Shown here one piece after another: positions 25,042 to 34,436 of a DNA stretch of 64,000 nucleotides. This DNA comes from Pseudomonas kilonensis (GTDB lineage Bacteria; Pseudomonadota; Gammaproteobacteria; Pseudomonadales; Pseudomonadaceae). The position numbers and the translations under genes are program-made. The notes under the pieces were generated by a model. It saw only the letters and a list, made by a program, of their open reading frames with translations. It searched no databases and was not told the origin of the DNA. The stretch's first letter is position 1, and each line of letters opens with the position of its first letter. The stretch spans positions 1 through 64,000 of the forward strand of contig NZ_LHVH01000030.1 of assembly GCF_001269885.1 (NCBI RefSeq). Reading direction: 5' to 3'.

Positions 25042-26106
25042 ATGTTCCGTCCCAAGCTGTTGTTCACCAGCCTCGCCGCCATCGCCCTTGGCGCCTGTTC
25101 GCCCCAGGATCCACAAGCCGTTACCTCGGCCGCCATCGCCAAGCAAGTGATCCTGCCGACCTACAGCCGCTGGGTCGATGCCGACCGGCAACTGGCGACC
25201 AGCGCCCTGGCGTTCTGCCAAGGCAAGGAAAACCTGGAAACCGCCCGCGCCGATTTTCTCAAGGCACAAAAAGCCTGGGCCGAGCTGCAACCGCTGCTGA
25301 TCGGCCCACTGGCCGAGGGCAACCGCGCCTGGCAGGTGCAGTTCTGGCCGGACAAGAAAAACCTGGTGGGCCGTCAGGTCGAGCAACTGGTCAATAGCCA
25401 GCCACAGATCGACGCCGACGGCCTGGCCAAGTCCAGCGTCGTGGTCCAGGGCCTCTCGGCCTACGAATACCTGCTGTTCGACGCCAGGATCGACATGGCC
25501 GACAGTGCGCAAAAAGCCAAGTACTGCCCGCTGCTCACCGCCATCGGCGAACGCCAGAAGCAACTGGCCGAAGAGATCCTGTCGGGCTGGAACACCAACG
25601 ACGGCATGCTCGCCCAGATGAGCAAATTCCCCAACCAGCGCTACGCCGATTCCCACGAGGCCATCGCTGACCTGCTGCGTGTCCAGGTCACCGCCCTGGA
25701 CACGCTGAAGAAAAAGCTCGGCACACCGATGGGCCGTCAGAGCAAAGGCGTGCCCCAACCGTTCCAGGCCGATGCCTGGCGCAGCCAGTCATCGTTGCAA
25801 GGCCTGGAGGCCAGCCTGAGCGCGGCCAGGACCGTCTGGGCGGGCGTGGACAACAAGGGCCTGCGCGGCTTGCTGCCAAGCGACCAGAAGCCACTGGCCG
25901 ACAAGATCGATGCCGCCTACGATGCCTCGTTGAAATTGTTCGCCAGCAGCCAGCGCTCGCTGACCGAAATGCTCAACGACGATGCCGGGCGCCAGCAACT
26001 CAACGATTTGTATGACAGCCTCAACGTCGTCCATCGCCTGCACGAAGGCGAATTGGCCAAGGCGCTGGGCATTCAACTGGGCTTCAATGCCAACGACGGT
26101 GACTGA
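25042..26106 (+). CDS. Imelysin-family (M75) lipoprotein
   Basis: Encodes 354 residues with a lipoprotein signal (FTSLAAIALGACSPQ). The imelysin helical fold is supported by LPTYSRWVDADRQLATSALA and GLSAYEYLLFD, which replaces the GxHxxE peptidase-like motif of some relatives, so proteolysis is doubtful. Imelysins are thought to bind iron or haem in the periplasm (EfeO, IcmP, IrpA relatives). It follows the DUF1111 gene by 28 bases and precedes the DUF1513 gene by two. Confidence 0.88.
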   Translation: MFRPKLLFTSLAAIALGACSPQDPQAVTSAAIAKQVILPTYSRWVDADRQLATSALAFCQGKENLETARADFLKAQKAWAELQPLLIGPLAEGNRAWQVQFWPDKKNLVGRQVEQLVNSQPQIDADGLAKSSVVVQGLSAYEYLLFDARIDMADSAQKAKYCPLLTAIGERQKQLAEEILSGWNTNDGMLAQMSKFPNQRYADSHEAIADLLRVQVTALDTLKKKLGTPMGRQSKGVPQPFQADAWRSQSSLQGLEASLSAARTVWAGVDNKGLRGLLPSDQKPLADKIDAAYDASLKLFASSQRSLTEMLNDDAGRQQLNDLYDSLNVVHRLHEGELAKALGIQLGFNANDGD

Positions 26107-26108
26107 TC

Positions 26109-27206
26109 ATGTTTCGACGTCAGGTTCTGGCACTGGGCAGCTTGCTGCTCGGCGCCGTCACCCTGGGCGGCTGGACGCTGTTCAAGCAAAAGGACAAGCA
26201 CCCACTCCTGCTGTCGGCACGGGACGATGGCAACGGCAAGCACTACGCCGTCGGCTATCGGCTGGACGGCACGCGGGTGTTCGCCACCCAGGTCGGCCAG
26301 CGTTGCCATGACATCATCAATCATCCGACACAGCCGATTGCGCTGTTCGTCGCCCGTCGTCCAGGTACCGAAAGCTACCTGATCGACCTGCGCGACGGGA
26401 CGCTGCTGCAAACCATCACTTCGTTGCCGAACCGGCATTTCTACGGCCACGCGGTGATCCACAAAAGCGGCGAATGGCTGTACGCCACCGAGAACGACAC
26501 CACCGACCCGGGACGCGGCCTGTTGGGCGTGTACCGTTTCGAAGGCGAACGACTGGTGCACAGCGGCGAGATGTCCACCCATGGCATCGGCCCTCACCAG
26601 GTGTCATGGATGCCCGATGGCGAAACGCTGGTGGTCGCCAACGGCGGCATTCGCACCGAGGCCGAAAGCCGGGTCGAAATGAACCTCGACGCCATGGAGC
26701 CGAGCCTGGTGCTGATGCAGCGCGATGGCACCCTGCTGAGCAAGGAAACCCTCGCCCAATCGATGAACAGCGTGCGCCACCTGGGCATCGCCAGCGACGG
26801 CACCATCGTCTCCGGCCAGCAATTCATGGGCGCTGCCCACGAGTCGTCGCAACTGCTGGCGATCAAGCGGCCAGGGCAGCCGTTCCAGGCGTTCCCGGTG
26901 TCTGAAGAGCAATTGCAGGCCATGGGGCACTACACCGCCAGCGTCGCCGTGCACAGCGACCTGCGCCTGGTGGCCCTGACCGCCCCCCGTGGCAATCGCT
27001 TCTTCATCTGGGACCTGGACAGTGGCGAAGTACGCCTGGATGCGCCGCTGCCGGACTGTGCCGGCGTGGGCGCGGTGGCCGACGGTTTTGTCGTGACGTC
27101 GGGCCAAGGGCGTTGCCGCTATTACGATTGCCGACAGACACAACTGGTTGCAAAGCCTCTGGATCTGCCGGCAGGGCTCTGGGACAACCATTTGCATCTG
27201 GCCTGA
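26109..27206 (+). CDS. DUF1513 beta-propeller protein
   Basis: Encodes 365 residues. The N-terminus resembles a signal anchor (FRRQVLALGSLLLGAVTLGG). Repeats such as GHAVIHKSGEWLYATEND, GIGPHQVSWMPDGETLVVAN and ASVAVHSDLRLVALTAPRGN suggest a beta-propeller, the known character of DUF1513. It ends the iron-associated operon; in relatives it travels with imelysins and the di-haem protein. No enzymatic residues are apparent. Confidence 0.87.
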   Translation: MFRRQVLALGSLLLGAVTLGGWTLFKQKDKHPLLLSARDDGNGKHYAVGYRLDGTRVFATQVGQRCHDIINHPTQPIALFVARRPGTESYLIDLRDGTLLQTITSLPNRHFYGHAVIHKSGEWLYATENDTTDPGRGLLGVYRFEGERLVHSGEMSTHGIGPHQVSWMPDGETLVVANGGIRTEAESRVEMNLDAMEPSLVLMQRDGTLLSKETLAQSMNSVRHLGIASDGTIVSGQQFMGAAHESSQLLAIKRPGQPFQAFPVSEEQLQAMGHYTASVAVHSDLRLVALTAPRGNRFFIWDLDSGEVRLDAPLPDCAGVGAVADGFVVTSGQGRCRYYDCRQTQLVAKPLDLPAGLWDNHLHLA

Positions 27207-27361
27207 GCCAGGGAGCGAAGCCCCTCGGGGCCGAGCGCCCTGATTTTTCGGAAAAATCCCACGCACCTCCAGCCCGCCAGCATCTGGAATAGCCCGCACA
27301 CTCAGGGTAATGTGCCCGCCTATCTGTATTTTCTCTCAGCTCTTTTCCAAGGAAGTGGAAC

Positions 27362-28510
27362 ATGCTGCGACGCCGCATGCTGATCATGTTGGGTGTTGTC
27401 CTGCTGGTGGTGCTGTTGCTCGCCGGCTACAAGGCCTTCTCCGTCTACCAGCAGATCCAGATGTTTTCTGCACCCAAACCGCCGGTCAGCGTGGCCGTGG
27501 CCACGGCCGCCCGGCAACCCTGGCAAGCTCGCCTGCCCACCGTTGGCAGCCTCAAGGCGCTGCAAGGCGTGGACCTGAGCCTGGAAATCGCCGGGACCGT
27601 GCAGAAGCTGCAGTTCCAGTCCGGGCAGAAGGTCAAGGCTGGCCAGCCGCTCCTGCAACTGGACAGCGAAGTCGAAAGCGCCCTGCTGGAAACCGCCGAG
27701 GCCGACCTTGGCCTGTCGCAACTGGATTTTGGTCGCGGCCGACAACTGGTGGGCAGCCAGGCGATCTCCAAGGGCGAGTTCGACCGGCTCTCGGCGCAAC
27801 TGAAAAAGAACCAGGCCACGGTCAATCAGCTCAAGGCTTCGCTGGCCAAGAAACACATCCTGGCGCCGTTCAGCGGCACCATCGGCATTCGCCAGGTGGA
27901 TGTCGGCGACTACCTGGCCAGCGGCACGGTGATCGCCACCCTGCAGGACCTCAGCAGCCTTTACGTGGACTTCTACGTCCCTGAACAAACCGTGCCCAGG
28001 CTCGCCGTTGCCCAGCCGGTCAACGTCAGCGTCTCGGCCTACCCCGGGCAGAACTTCGTCGCCACCATCAGCGCGATCAACCCCAAGGTCGAAGACAGCA
28101 CCCGCAACGTATTGGCACGTGCCACCCTGGCCAACCCCGACGGCAAGCTGCTGCCAGGCATGTTCGCCAACCTGGAGGTGATCCTGCCGGACGTGGCCGA
28201 CGGAATCGTCGTGCCGGAAAGCGCCGTGACCTACACGCTCTACGGCAACTCCATGTACGTGGTGACCCAGAAGAAAACCGCCGACGGCAATGTTGAGAAA
28301 AACGACAAGGGCCAGCCGGTCCTGATCGCCGAACGGCGTTTCGTGGAAACCGGCGAGCGACGCGACGGGCAGGTGCTGGTTACCAAAGGCGTGCAGAGCG
28401 GCGAGCAAGTCGTGACCGCCGGCCAGCTCAAGCTCGATAACGGTACGCCGATCGCCATCAGCGACGACAAGACCCTGACCGAACAGAACAGCCCGCCGCG
28501 CGCGGACTGA
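27362..28510 (+). CDS. mexV: RND efflux periplasmic adaptor MexV
   Basis: Encodes 382 residues. AAGGAAGTGG precedes the ATG. An N-terminal membrane anchor (LIMLGVVLLVVLLLAGYKAF) is followed by the lipoyl halves (GTVQKLQFQSGQKVKAGQPL; ILAPFSGTIGIRQVDVGDYL), a short helical hairpin and the beta-barrel/membrane-proximal domains (LLPGMFANLEVILPD). Position between the imelysin operon and colRS matches mexVW (PA4374-4375) of P. aeruginosa. No outer-membrane channel gene follows, so it presumably uses OprM. Confidence 0.88.
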   Translation: MLRRRMLIMLGVVLLVVLLLAGYKAFSVYQQIQMFSAPKPPVSVAVATAARQPWQARLPTVGSLKALQGVDLSLEIAGTVQKLQFQSGQKVKAGQPLLQLDSEVESALLETAEADLGLSQLDFGRGRQLVGSQAISKGEFDRLSAQLKKNQATVNQLKASLAKKHILAPFSGTIGIRQVDVGDYLASGTVIATLQDLSSLYVDFYVPEQTVPRLAVAQPVNVSVSAYPGQNFVATISAINPKVEDSTRNVLARATLANPDGKLLPGMFANLEVILPDVADGIVVPESAVTYTLYGNSMYVVTQKKTADGNVEKNDKGQPVLIAERRFVETGERRDGQVLVTKGVQSGEQVVTAGQLKLDNGTPIAISDDKTLTEQNSPPRAD

Positions 28511-28523
28511 TCAAGGAACCCCC

Positions 28524-31500
28524 ATGGCCTTTACCGATCCATTCATCCGCCGTCCGGTGCTCGCCACCGTGGTCAGCCTGTTGATCGTGCTGCTGGGCTT
28601 CCAGGCCTGGAGCAAGCTGCCCCTGCGCCAGTATCCGCAAATGGAGAACGCCCTGATCACGGTGACCACCGCCTACCCCGGGGCCAACGCCGAGACCATC
28701 CAGGGCTACATCACCCAGCCGATGCAGCAGAGCCTGGCCAGTGCCGAGGGCATCGACTACATGACCTCGGTCAGCCGCCAGAATTTCTCGGTGATTTCGG
28801 TCTATGCCCGCATCGGCTCCAACAGCGACCGGCTCTTTACCGAACTGCTGGCCAAGGCCAACGAGGTCAAGAACCAACTGCCCCAGGACGCCGAGGACCC
28901 GGTCCTCAGCCGCGAAGCCGCCGATGCCTCGGCACTGATGTACATCAGCTTCTTCAGCAAGGAACTGAACAACCCGCAGATCACCGACTACCTGTCACGG
29001 GTGATCCAGCCCAAACTGGCGACCCTGCCAGGCATGGCTGAGGCGGAGATCCTCGGCAACCAGGTCTTCGCCATGCGCCTGTGGCTGGACCCGGTCAAGC
29101 TCGCCGGTTTCGGCCTGACTGCCGCCGACGTGACCAACGCCGTGCGCCAGCACAACTTCCTCTCCGCTGCCGGTGAAGTGAAAGGCGAATACGTCGTCAC
29201 CAGCATCAACGCCAACACCGAACTCAAGTCCGCCGAGGCCTTCGGCGCGATTCCGCTCAAGACCGACGGCGACAGCCGCGTGTTGCTGCGGGACGTGGCT
29301 CGCGTGGAAATGGGCGCCGAGAACTACGACACCATCAGCTCCTTTGGTGGCACGCCCTCGGTGTACATCGGGATCAAGGCCACGCCCGGTGCGAACCCGC
29401 TGGATGTGATCAAGGAAGTGCGCAAGATCATGCCGGACATGGAGGCCCAGCTCCCGACCAACCTCAAGGCCGAGATCGCCTACGACGCCACCCTGTTCAT
29501 CCAGGCCTCCATCGACGAAGTGGTGAAAACCCTGTTCGAGGCGGTGCTGATTGTCATTGTCGTGGTGTTCCTGTTCCTCGGTGCCCTGCGTTCGGTGGTC
29601 ATCCCGGTGGTGACCATCCCGCTGTCGATGATCGGCGTGATGTTCTTCATGCAGTTGATGGGCTACTCGATGAACCTCCTGACCCTGCTGGCCATGGTGC
29701 TCGCCATCGGTCTGGTGGTGGACGACGCCATTGTGGTGGTGGAGAACATTCACCGGCACATCGAGGAAGGCAAGACCCCGTTCGATGCGGCGATAGAAGG
29801 TGCCCGGGAAATCGCCATGCCGGTGGTCTCGATGACCATCACCCTGGCGGCGGTGTACGCGCCGATCGGTCTGCTCGAGGGCCTGACGGGCGCTTTGTTC
29901 AAGGAGTTCGCATTGACCCTGGCCGGGGCGGTGGTGATCTCCGGGATCGTCGCCCTGACCTTGTCACCGATGATGTGCGCCCTGCTCCTGCGCCACGATG
30001 AGAACCCCTCGGGGCTGGCCCATCGGCTGGACATGGTGTTCGAACGCTTGAAGAGCCGTTACCAGCGCATGCTTCACGGCACGCTCAATACCCGGCCGGT
30101 GGTCCTGGTGTTCGCGGTGATCGTGCTGCTGCTGATCCCGGTGTTGATCATGTTCACCAAGTCCGAACTGGCTCCCGACGAAGACCAGGGCATCATCTTC
30201 ATGATGGCCACCGCTCCGCAACCCACCAACCTCGACTACCTGAACACGTACACCGATCACTTCATTACCATCTTCAAGGAGTTCCCGGAGTACTACTCCT
30301 CGTTCCAGATCAACGGCTACAACGGCGTGCAGTCGGGCATTGGCGGCTTCCTGCTCAAGCCCTGGAACGAACGCAGCCGCACCCAGATGGAAATCCTGCC
30401 AGAGGTCCAGGCCAAGCTGGAAAGCGTGCCTGGCTTGCAGATCTTCGGTTTCAACCTGCCCTCGCTGCCGGGCACCGGCGAAGGCTTGCCATTTGCGTTC
30501 GTCATCAACTCGCCGAAGGATTATGCGACGCTGCTGGAGGTTGCCGACCGGGTCAAAAAGCGCGCATTGGAATCCGGCAAGTTCGCCTTCATGGACATTG
30601 ACCTGGCGTTCGACAAGCCCGAAGTCGTGGTGGATATCGATCGCGCCAAGGCCGCCCAGATGGGCGTTTCGATGCAGGACCTGGGCGGTACCCTGGCGAC
30701 ACTGCTGGGTGAAGCCGAGATCAACCGCTTCACCCTCGAGGGACGCAGCTACAAGGTCATTGCCCAGGTCGAACGTCCCTTCCGGGACAACCCGGACTGG
30801 CTGAACAACTACTACGTAAAAAATGCCAAGGGTGAATCGCTACCGCTGTCGACCCTGATCAAGGTCAGCGACCGGGCACGGCCACGACAACTGAACCAGT
30901 TCCAGCAGCTCAATGCGGTGACCATTTCGGGCTTCCCCATCGTGAGCATGGGCGAGGCCATCGAGACCGTCCGCCAGATCGCCCGGGAGGAAGCGCCGGT
31001 GGGGTTCGCCTTCGATTATGCAGGGGCTTCGCGCCAGTTCGTACAGGAAGGCAGTGCGTTGTGGGTGACCTTTGCCCTGGCCCTGGCGATCATCTTCCTG
31101 GTGCTGGCCGCGCAGTTCGAAAGCTTCCGGGACCCGCTGGTGATCCTGGTGACCGTGCCACTGTCCATTTGCGGAGCCTTGATCCCGCTGTTCCTCGGCT
31201 GGTCGAGCATGAACATCTATACCCAGGTGGGCCTGGTGACGCTGATTGGCCTGATCAGCAAGCACGGGATCCTGATTGTCGAGTTCGCCAACCAGCTGCG
31301 CAGGGAACAGAACCTGACACCGCGCGAAGCGGTGGAACAAGCCGCGTCGATTCGTCTGCGGCCAGTGCTGATGACCACTGCGGCGATGGTGTTCGGCATG
31401 GTGCCGCTCATCTTCGCCACAGGCGCCGGGGCGGTGAGCCGCTTCGACATCGGCATGGTGATCGCAACCGGGATGTCGATTGGCACCTTGTTCACGTTGT

Positions 31501-31550
31501 TCGTGCTGCCTTGCGTCTACACGCTGCTGGCCAAGCCGGACAAGGCCTGA
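28524..31550 (+). CDS. mexW: RND efflux inner-membrane transporter MexW
   Basis: Encodes 1008 residues with twelve membrane helices and two large periplasmic loops. TM4 carries the proton-relay Asp pair (VVDDAIVVVENIHRHIEEGK). Family motifs are seen at the N-terminus (FTDPFIRRPVLATVVSLLIV) and in TM10-12 (GLISKHGILIVEFANQLRRE; RLRPVLMTTAAMVFGMVPLI). It forms a proton-driven multidrug pump with MexV, 13 bases upstream. Substrates cannot be read from sequence. Confidence 0.9.
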   Translation: MAFTDPFIRRPVLATVVSLLIVLLGFQAWSKLPLRQYPQMENALITVTTAYPGANAETIQGYITQPMQQSLASAEGIDYMTSVSRQNFSVISVYARIGSNSDRLFTELLAKANEVKNQLPQDAEDPVLSREAADASALMYISFFSKELNNPQITDYLSRVIQPKLATLPGMAEAEILGNQVFAMRLWLDPVKLAGFGLTAADVTNAVRQHNFLSAAGEVKGEYVVTSINANTELKSAEAFGAIPLKTDGDSRVLLRDVARVEMGAENYDTISSFGGTPSVYIGIKATPGANPLDVIKEVRKIMPDMEAQLPTNLKAEIAYDATLFIQASIDEVVKTLFEAVLIVIVVVFLFLGALRSVVIPVVTIPLSMIGVMFFMQLMGYSMNLLTLLAMVLAIGLVVDDAIVVVENIHRHIEEGKTPFDAAIEGAREIAMPVVSMTITLAAVYAPIGLLEGLTGALFKEFALTLAGAVVISGIVALTLSPMMCALLLRHDENPSGLAHRLDMVFERLKSRYQRMLHGTLNTRPVVLVFAVIVLLLIPVLIMFTKSELAPDEDQGIIFMMATAPQPTNLDYLNTYTDHFITIFKEFPEYYSSFQINGYNGVQSGIGGFLLKPWNERSRTQMEILPEVQAKLESVPGLQIFGFNLPSLPGTGEGLPFAFVINSPKDYATLLEVADRVKKRALESGKFAFMDIDLAFDKPEVVVDIDRAKAAQMGVSMQDLGGTLATLLGEAEINRFTLEGRSYKVIAQVERPFRDNPDWLNNYYVKNAKGESLPLSTLIKVSDRARPRQLNQFQQLNAVTISGFPIVSMGEAIETVRQIAREEAPVGFAFDYAGASRQFVQEGSALWVTFALALAIIFLVLAAQFESFRDPLVILVTVPLSICGALIPLFLGWSSMNIYTQVGLVTLIGLISKHGILIVEFANQLRREQNLTPREAVEQAASIRLRPVLMTTAAMVFGMVPLIFATGAGAVSRFDIGMVIATGMSIGTLFTLFVLPCVYTLLAKPDKA

Positions 31551-31558
31551 AATAGACA

Positions 31559-31691
31559 CCTGTGGCGAGGGATAGTGTGGGAGCAAGGCTTGCCCGCGAT
31601 GAAGGCGGTGCGGTCTTCCAGGAATCGGGGCGGCCGTTTCGCGAGCAAGCTTTGCTCCCACAATCCAACGGGGATAGATCCCCTCGCCACA
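31559..31691. repeat. Class-A REPIN nested in a class-B REP
   Basis: The outer arms CCTGTGGCGAGGGATAG and GGGGATAGATCCCCTCGCCA belong to the GTGGCGAGGG family. Between them (31576-31662) lies a complete GTGGGAGC-type REPIN. The inner element has evidently entered the outer one. Confidence 0.85.
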
Positions 31692-31764
31692 ATGGTTGAT
31701 TTGACAGTCCACCAAAATAATAAAGGCCTCGCACAAGGGAGACCTTTATCTTGGTTTCAGGGCT

Positions 31765-31992
31765 TTAACTTTGCGGCCTCATCCCCTGGGACAGGCTGAA
31801 CATGAACAGCAGCAGATCATCGTTCGGTTGGATCGCCTCGCTGGTCTTTGCCACGCGGGGCAAAGGACAATGCGCATCAGCATTCGAAGCACTGAGGATC
31901 TGCGAGCGCGGCTGTTCCCACACAGCCACCGCCATCGATGCAACTGCCAGGGCTCCGACTAAAAACAAACCTCTAGCAATTTCTAGTTTCAT
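31765..31992 (-). CDS. Small exported or anchored protein, 75 aa
   Basis: The product starts MKLEIARGLFLVGALAVASM, a signal or anchor sequence, followed by about 50 polar residues with one Cys (NADAHCPLPRVAK). AAGGG lies about ten bases upstream of the ATG. It begins two bases after the stop of the next small frame. I do not recognise the family. It sits where inaA and a methyltransferase gene follow colRS in P. putida and P. aeruginosa. Confidence 0.55.
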   Translation of the reverse strand: MKLEIARGLFLVGALAVASMAVAVWEQPRSQILSASNADAHCPLPRVAKTSEAIQPNDDLLLFMFSLSQGMRPQS

Positions 31993-31994
31993 CG

Positions 31995-32192
31995 CTATAA
32001 ACCCTTGATAGCGCTGCCAAACGCCGCCTCATAAAAGTAGACGAGTTTTTTCCAATCAACATCGCTGAACGACGAATGGCGCCGCAGCTGTTTCATGTCA
32101 TGGGAGGCCGCCCACCGGGCAGTCAGGCGCCGGCGACACTTCTCCAGAGGCTCCATGAATGATCGGCCCCACTTTATGAAACGGGATGTCAT
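31995..32192 (-). CDS. Small basic protein, start uncertain
   Basis: An open frame of up to 65 codons rich in Arg, Lys and Trp (PLEKCRRRLTARWAASHDMK; DVDWKKLVYFYEAAFGSAIK). Its stop is two bases before the start of the 75-aa gene, and the ribosome-binding site of that gene is within its last codons, which suggests coupling. A ColR-like site lies only seven bases before the first ATG, so translation may begin at a later Met (32156 or 32096). Function unknown; may not be a gene. Confidence 0.35.
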   Translation of the reverse strand: MTSRFIKWGRSFMEPLEKCRRRLTARWAASHDMKQLRRHSSFSDVDWKKLVYFYEAAFGSAIKGL

Positions 32193-32198
32193 GTCTTT

Positions 32199-32214
32199 GT
32201 GAAAACAACGTCAC
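32199..32214 (-). promoter_or_regulatory. ColR-like site upstream of small ORFs
   Basis: The minus strand reads GTGACGTTGTTTTCAC. It shares TGACG-N3-TTTTCAC with a site upstream of the PAP2 gene and resembles the ColR consensus reported in P. putida as I remember it. The binding is inferred. Confidence 0.4.
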
Positions 32215-32255
32215 GTAAATGCCCTATTGTTTAAAAGACTTTTCCATACCTACGC

Positions 32256-33533
32256 TTAGCCCCTTGGGTTCAGTTCCACCTCGAAATGGCAACCGTTGGG
32301 CTCCATCGTACTGAGGCTCACTGTCCAGCCCTGGTTCTCGCAAATGCGCTGCACCAGGGACAACCCCAATCCCAATCCCTCGCCGCGCTTTTCACTGCCG
32401 CGCACGAACGGCTCGAACATCGCCTCGCGCTTCTCCTCGGGAATGCCTACGCCACTGTCCTCGACCACGAAACCGGTGGCGGTCAGCGAAAGGCGGATGA
32501 ACCCCTGATCGGTGTAGTGCAGGGCGTTGCGTAGCAAATTGCCCATCACGGCAGTCAGGAACGTGGCGTTATACAGGGTGTCGACGGTTTGCCCGGGATC
32601 GAAGATCAGCGTCAGGCCTTTGGATTCGATGGGCACGCGCCACACGCCGAGGAGGTTCTCGGCCACCAGCCCCAGGGGCAGCCGAGGCGACATGCCGTTG
32701 TCTTCGCGTTCGGCCCTGGCGAGCATCAGGAAGGTCTGCACCAACTCGCGCATCTCTTCACTGGCTCGATTGATGCGCTCGACCTGGGTACGTCCGCGCG
32801 GGTCCAGTGCCGGATTTCCCAGCAACAACTCACAGGAGGTCGCCAGGACCATCAACGGTGTGCGCAACTCGTGGCTCACGTCGCTGGTAAACAAACGCTC
32901 GCGGGTCAAGGCCTGGCGCAAGCGCCCCAATGTGGCGTCGAATGCCACGGCCAGTTCACCCACTTCATCGGCGGCATAATCCGGGGCCAGCGGAGGAGCC
33001 AGACCCAGGAGCTGGTCGCGATGGCGCACTTGCCGCGCCAGGCGGACCACTGGCGCCATCACCCGGCGTGCCAGGACCCAGCCCAAAAATACCGCCAGTG
33101 CCAGGCTGAGCACAAAGCCCACCAACACCACGGCGAACAGTACCCGCTCGCGCTCCTCGAAGTCACTCTGGTCCTGCAGCAACACGTAGTGCCGCCCATC
33201 AACGATCTCGACCATGGCGTGATAGGACAACTGCCCGCGAAACACCTCGTGGAAACCACGCTCCAGATGGCGCAGGTCCTTGGGCAACTCGAAGTCACCT
33301 GGGCCGCCGCTGAAATAAAACAGTTGGTCGGGTTCCGGCCGGTGGTTCCAGTCCGAGACACTGTCCATCAGCAGCAAGCGTTGCAGATCGCCGCCAAGCC
33401 CGGCGGAAATCAGTTTCTCTTCCACCAGATGGACCGTCGCCACGATGCCCATGGCGAATGCGCCAGCCACCAATGCGCTCATCAGCGCAAAGGCGATGAT
33501 GATCCGTTGGGCAAGGCTCTGCTTAAACTCCAT
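32256..33533 (-). CDS. colS: Sensor histidine kinase ColS
   Basis: Encodes 425 residues. TM1 (IIIAFALMSALVAGAFAMGI) and TM2 (VLFAVVLVGFVLSLALAVFL) flank a ~110-residue periplasmic domain rich in acidic residues, as expected of a metal sensor. The phospho-acceptor is in FTSDVSHELRTPLMVLATSC; ATP-binding boxes are GNLLRNALHYTDQG, DSGVGIPEEK and GLGLGLSLVQRICENQG. ColS senses zinc and iron and controls envelope genes in P. putida. It overlaps colR by 11 bases. Named from its partner and the mexVW-colRS-groESL order. Confidence 0.8.
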   Translation of the reverse strand: MEFKQSLAQRIIIAFALMSALVAGAFAMGIVATVHLVEEKLISAGLGGDLQRLLLMDSVSDWNHRPEPDQLFYFSGGPGDFELPKDLRHLERGFHEVFRGQLSYHAMVEIVDGRHYVLLQDQSDFEERERVLFAVVLVGFVLSLALAVFLGWVLARRVMAPVVRLARQVRHRDQLLGLAPPLAPDYAADEVGELAVAFDATLGRLRQALTRERLFTSDVSHELRTPLMVLATSCELLLGNPALDPRGRTQVERINRASEEMRELVQTFLMLARAEREDNGMSPRLPLGLVAENLLGVWRVPIESKGLTLIFDPGQTVDTLYNATFLTAVMGNLLRNALHYTDQGFIRLSLTATGFVVEDSGVGIPEEKREAMFEPFVRGSEKRGEGLGLGLSLVQRICENQGWTVSLSTMEPNGCHFEVELNPRG

Positions 33534-34206
33534 CGCGGCCCTCGGCCAGGCGATAGCCGACGCCGTGTACGGTGTGCAGCAACGGTTTGTCGAACGGTTT
33601 GTCGATCACCTGGCGCAATTGATGGACGTGACTGCGCAGGCTGTCGCTGTCCGGGCAATCATCGCCCCACAACGCTTCTTCGAGGATTTCGCGGCGCAAC
33701 ACGTGAGGGCTTTTCTGCATCAATACCGCCAGCAGCTTGAGGCCTACGGGGTTGAGCTTGAGCAGCTTGCCTTCACGCGTCACTTCCAGGGTATCGAGGT
33801 CGTAGCTCAGATCGCCGACCTGCAAGGCTCGGCGGCCACCGCCCTGGGCCCGACGCATGACGGCTTCGATCCGCGCGGCCAGTTCTGACAGGGCAAACGG
33901 TTTGATCAGGTAGTCATCGGCCCCGGACTTGAAGCCCTGCAGACGATCGTCCAACTGATCCCGGGCGGTGAGCATGATCACCGGCGTATCGCGCCGGGCG
34001 TCTTCGCGCAGGCGCTGGCACAAGGTATAGCCGTCGATGCCCGGCAGCATGATGTCGAGCACGATCAGATCGTAGTGTTCGGTCGCGGCCAGGTGCAATC
34101 CTGACAAACCGTCCTGGGCACAATCGACGGTGTAGCCCTTGAGCTCCAGGTAATCGGCCAGGTTGGCCAGGATGTCGCGGTTGTCTTCGACCAATAGAAT
34201 TCGCAT
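33523..34206 (-). CDS. colR: Response regulator ColR
   Basis: Encodes 227 residues from ATG 34206, which has AGAGGTG upstream and gives the standard MRILLVEDNRDILANLADYL. Receiver residues are in IVLDIMLPGIDGYTLCQRLR and DDYLIKPFALSELAARIEAV; the OmpR-type DNA-binding domain ends HTVHGVGYRLAEGRDGV. It acts with ColS on membrane-integrity genes. Two candidate ColR sites flank the operon. Confidence 0.82.
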   Translation of the reverse strand: MRILLVEDNRDILANLADYLELKGYTVDCAQDGLSGLHLAATEHYDLIVLDIMLPGIDGYTLCQRLREDARRDTPVIMLTARDQLDDRLQGFKSGADDYLIKPFALSELAARIEAVMRRAQGGGRRALQVGDLSYDLDTLEVTREGKLLKLNPVGLKLLAVLMQKSPHVLRREILEEALWGDDCPDSDSLRSHVHQLRQVIDKPFDKPLLHTVHGVGYRLAEGRDGV

Positions 34207-34308
34207 GGGCACCTCTGCGTACACAGTTAACGGCCATCTTGGCCCGCGCAGCTTACGGCCAAGTCTGGCTCACGGCTAGGATTGTATCCGCTGTGACAGC
34301 ACATGCTT

Positions 34309-34401
34309 ATGTGGGAGCGGGCTTGCTCGCGAATGCGGTGGCCCAGCCGCCATCAATGTTGAATGTACCGACGCTTTCGCGAGCAAGCCCGCTCCCACAT
34401 A
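34309..34401. repeat. REPIN between colR and PAP2 gene
   Basis: TATGTGGGAGCGGGCTTGCT and AGCAAGCCCGCTCCCACATA arms, highly symmetrical. Confidence 0.93.
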
Positions 34402-34436
34402 AGTCGAGTGAGCCAAGGAACAGGACTGCGCGGGCA

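Noticed and set aside
27241..27258. GATTTTT-CG-GAAAAATC hairpin after the DUF1513 gene
   Set aside because: Weak A/T stem with two-base loop; not a convincing terminator.
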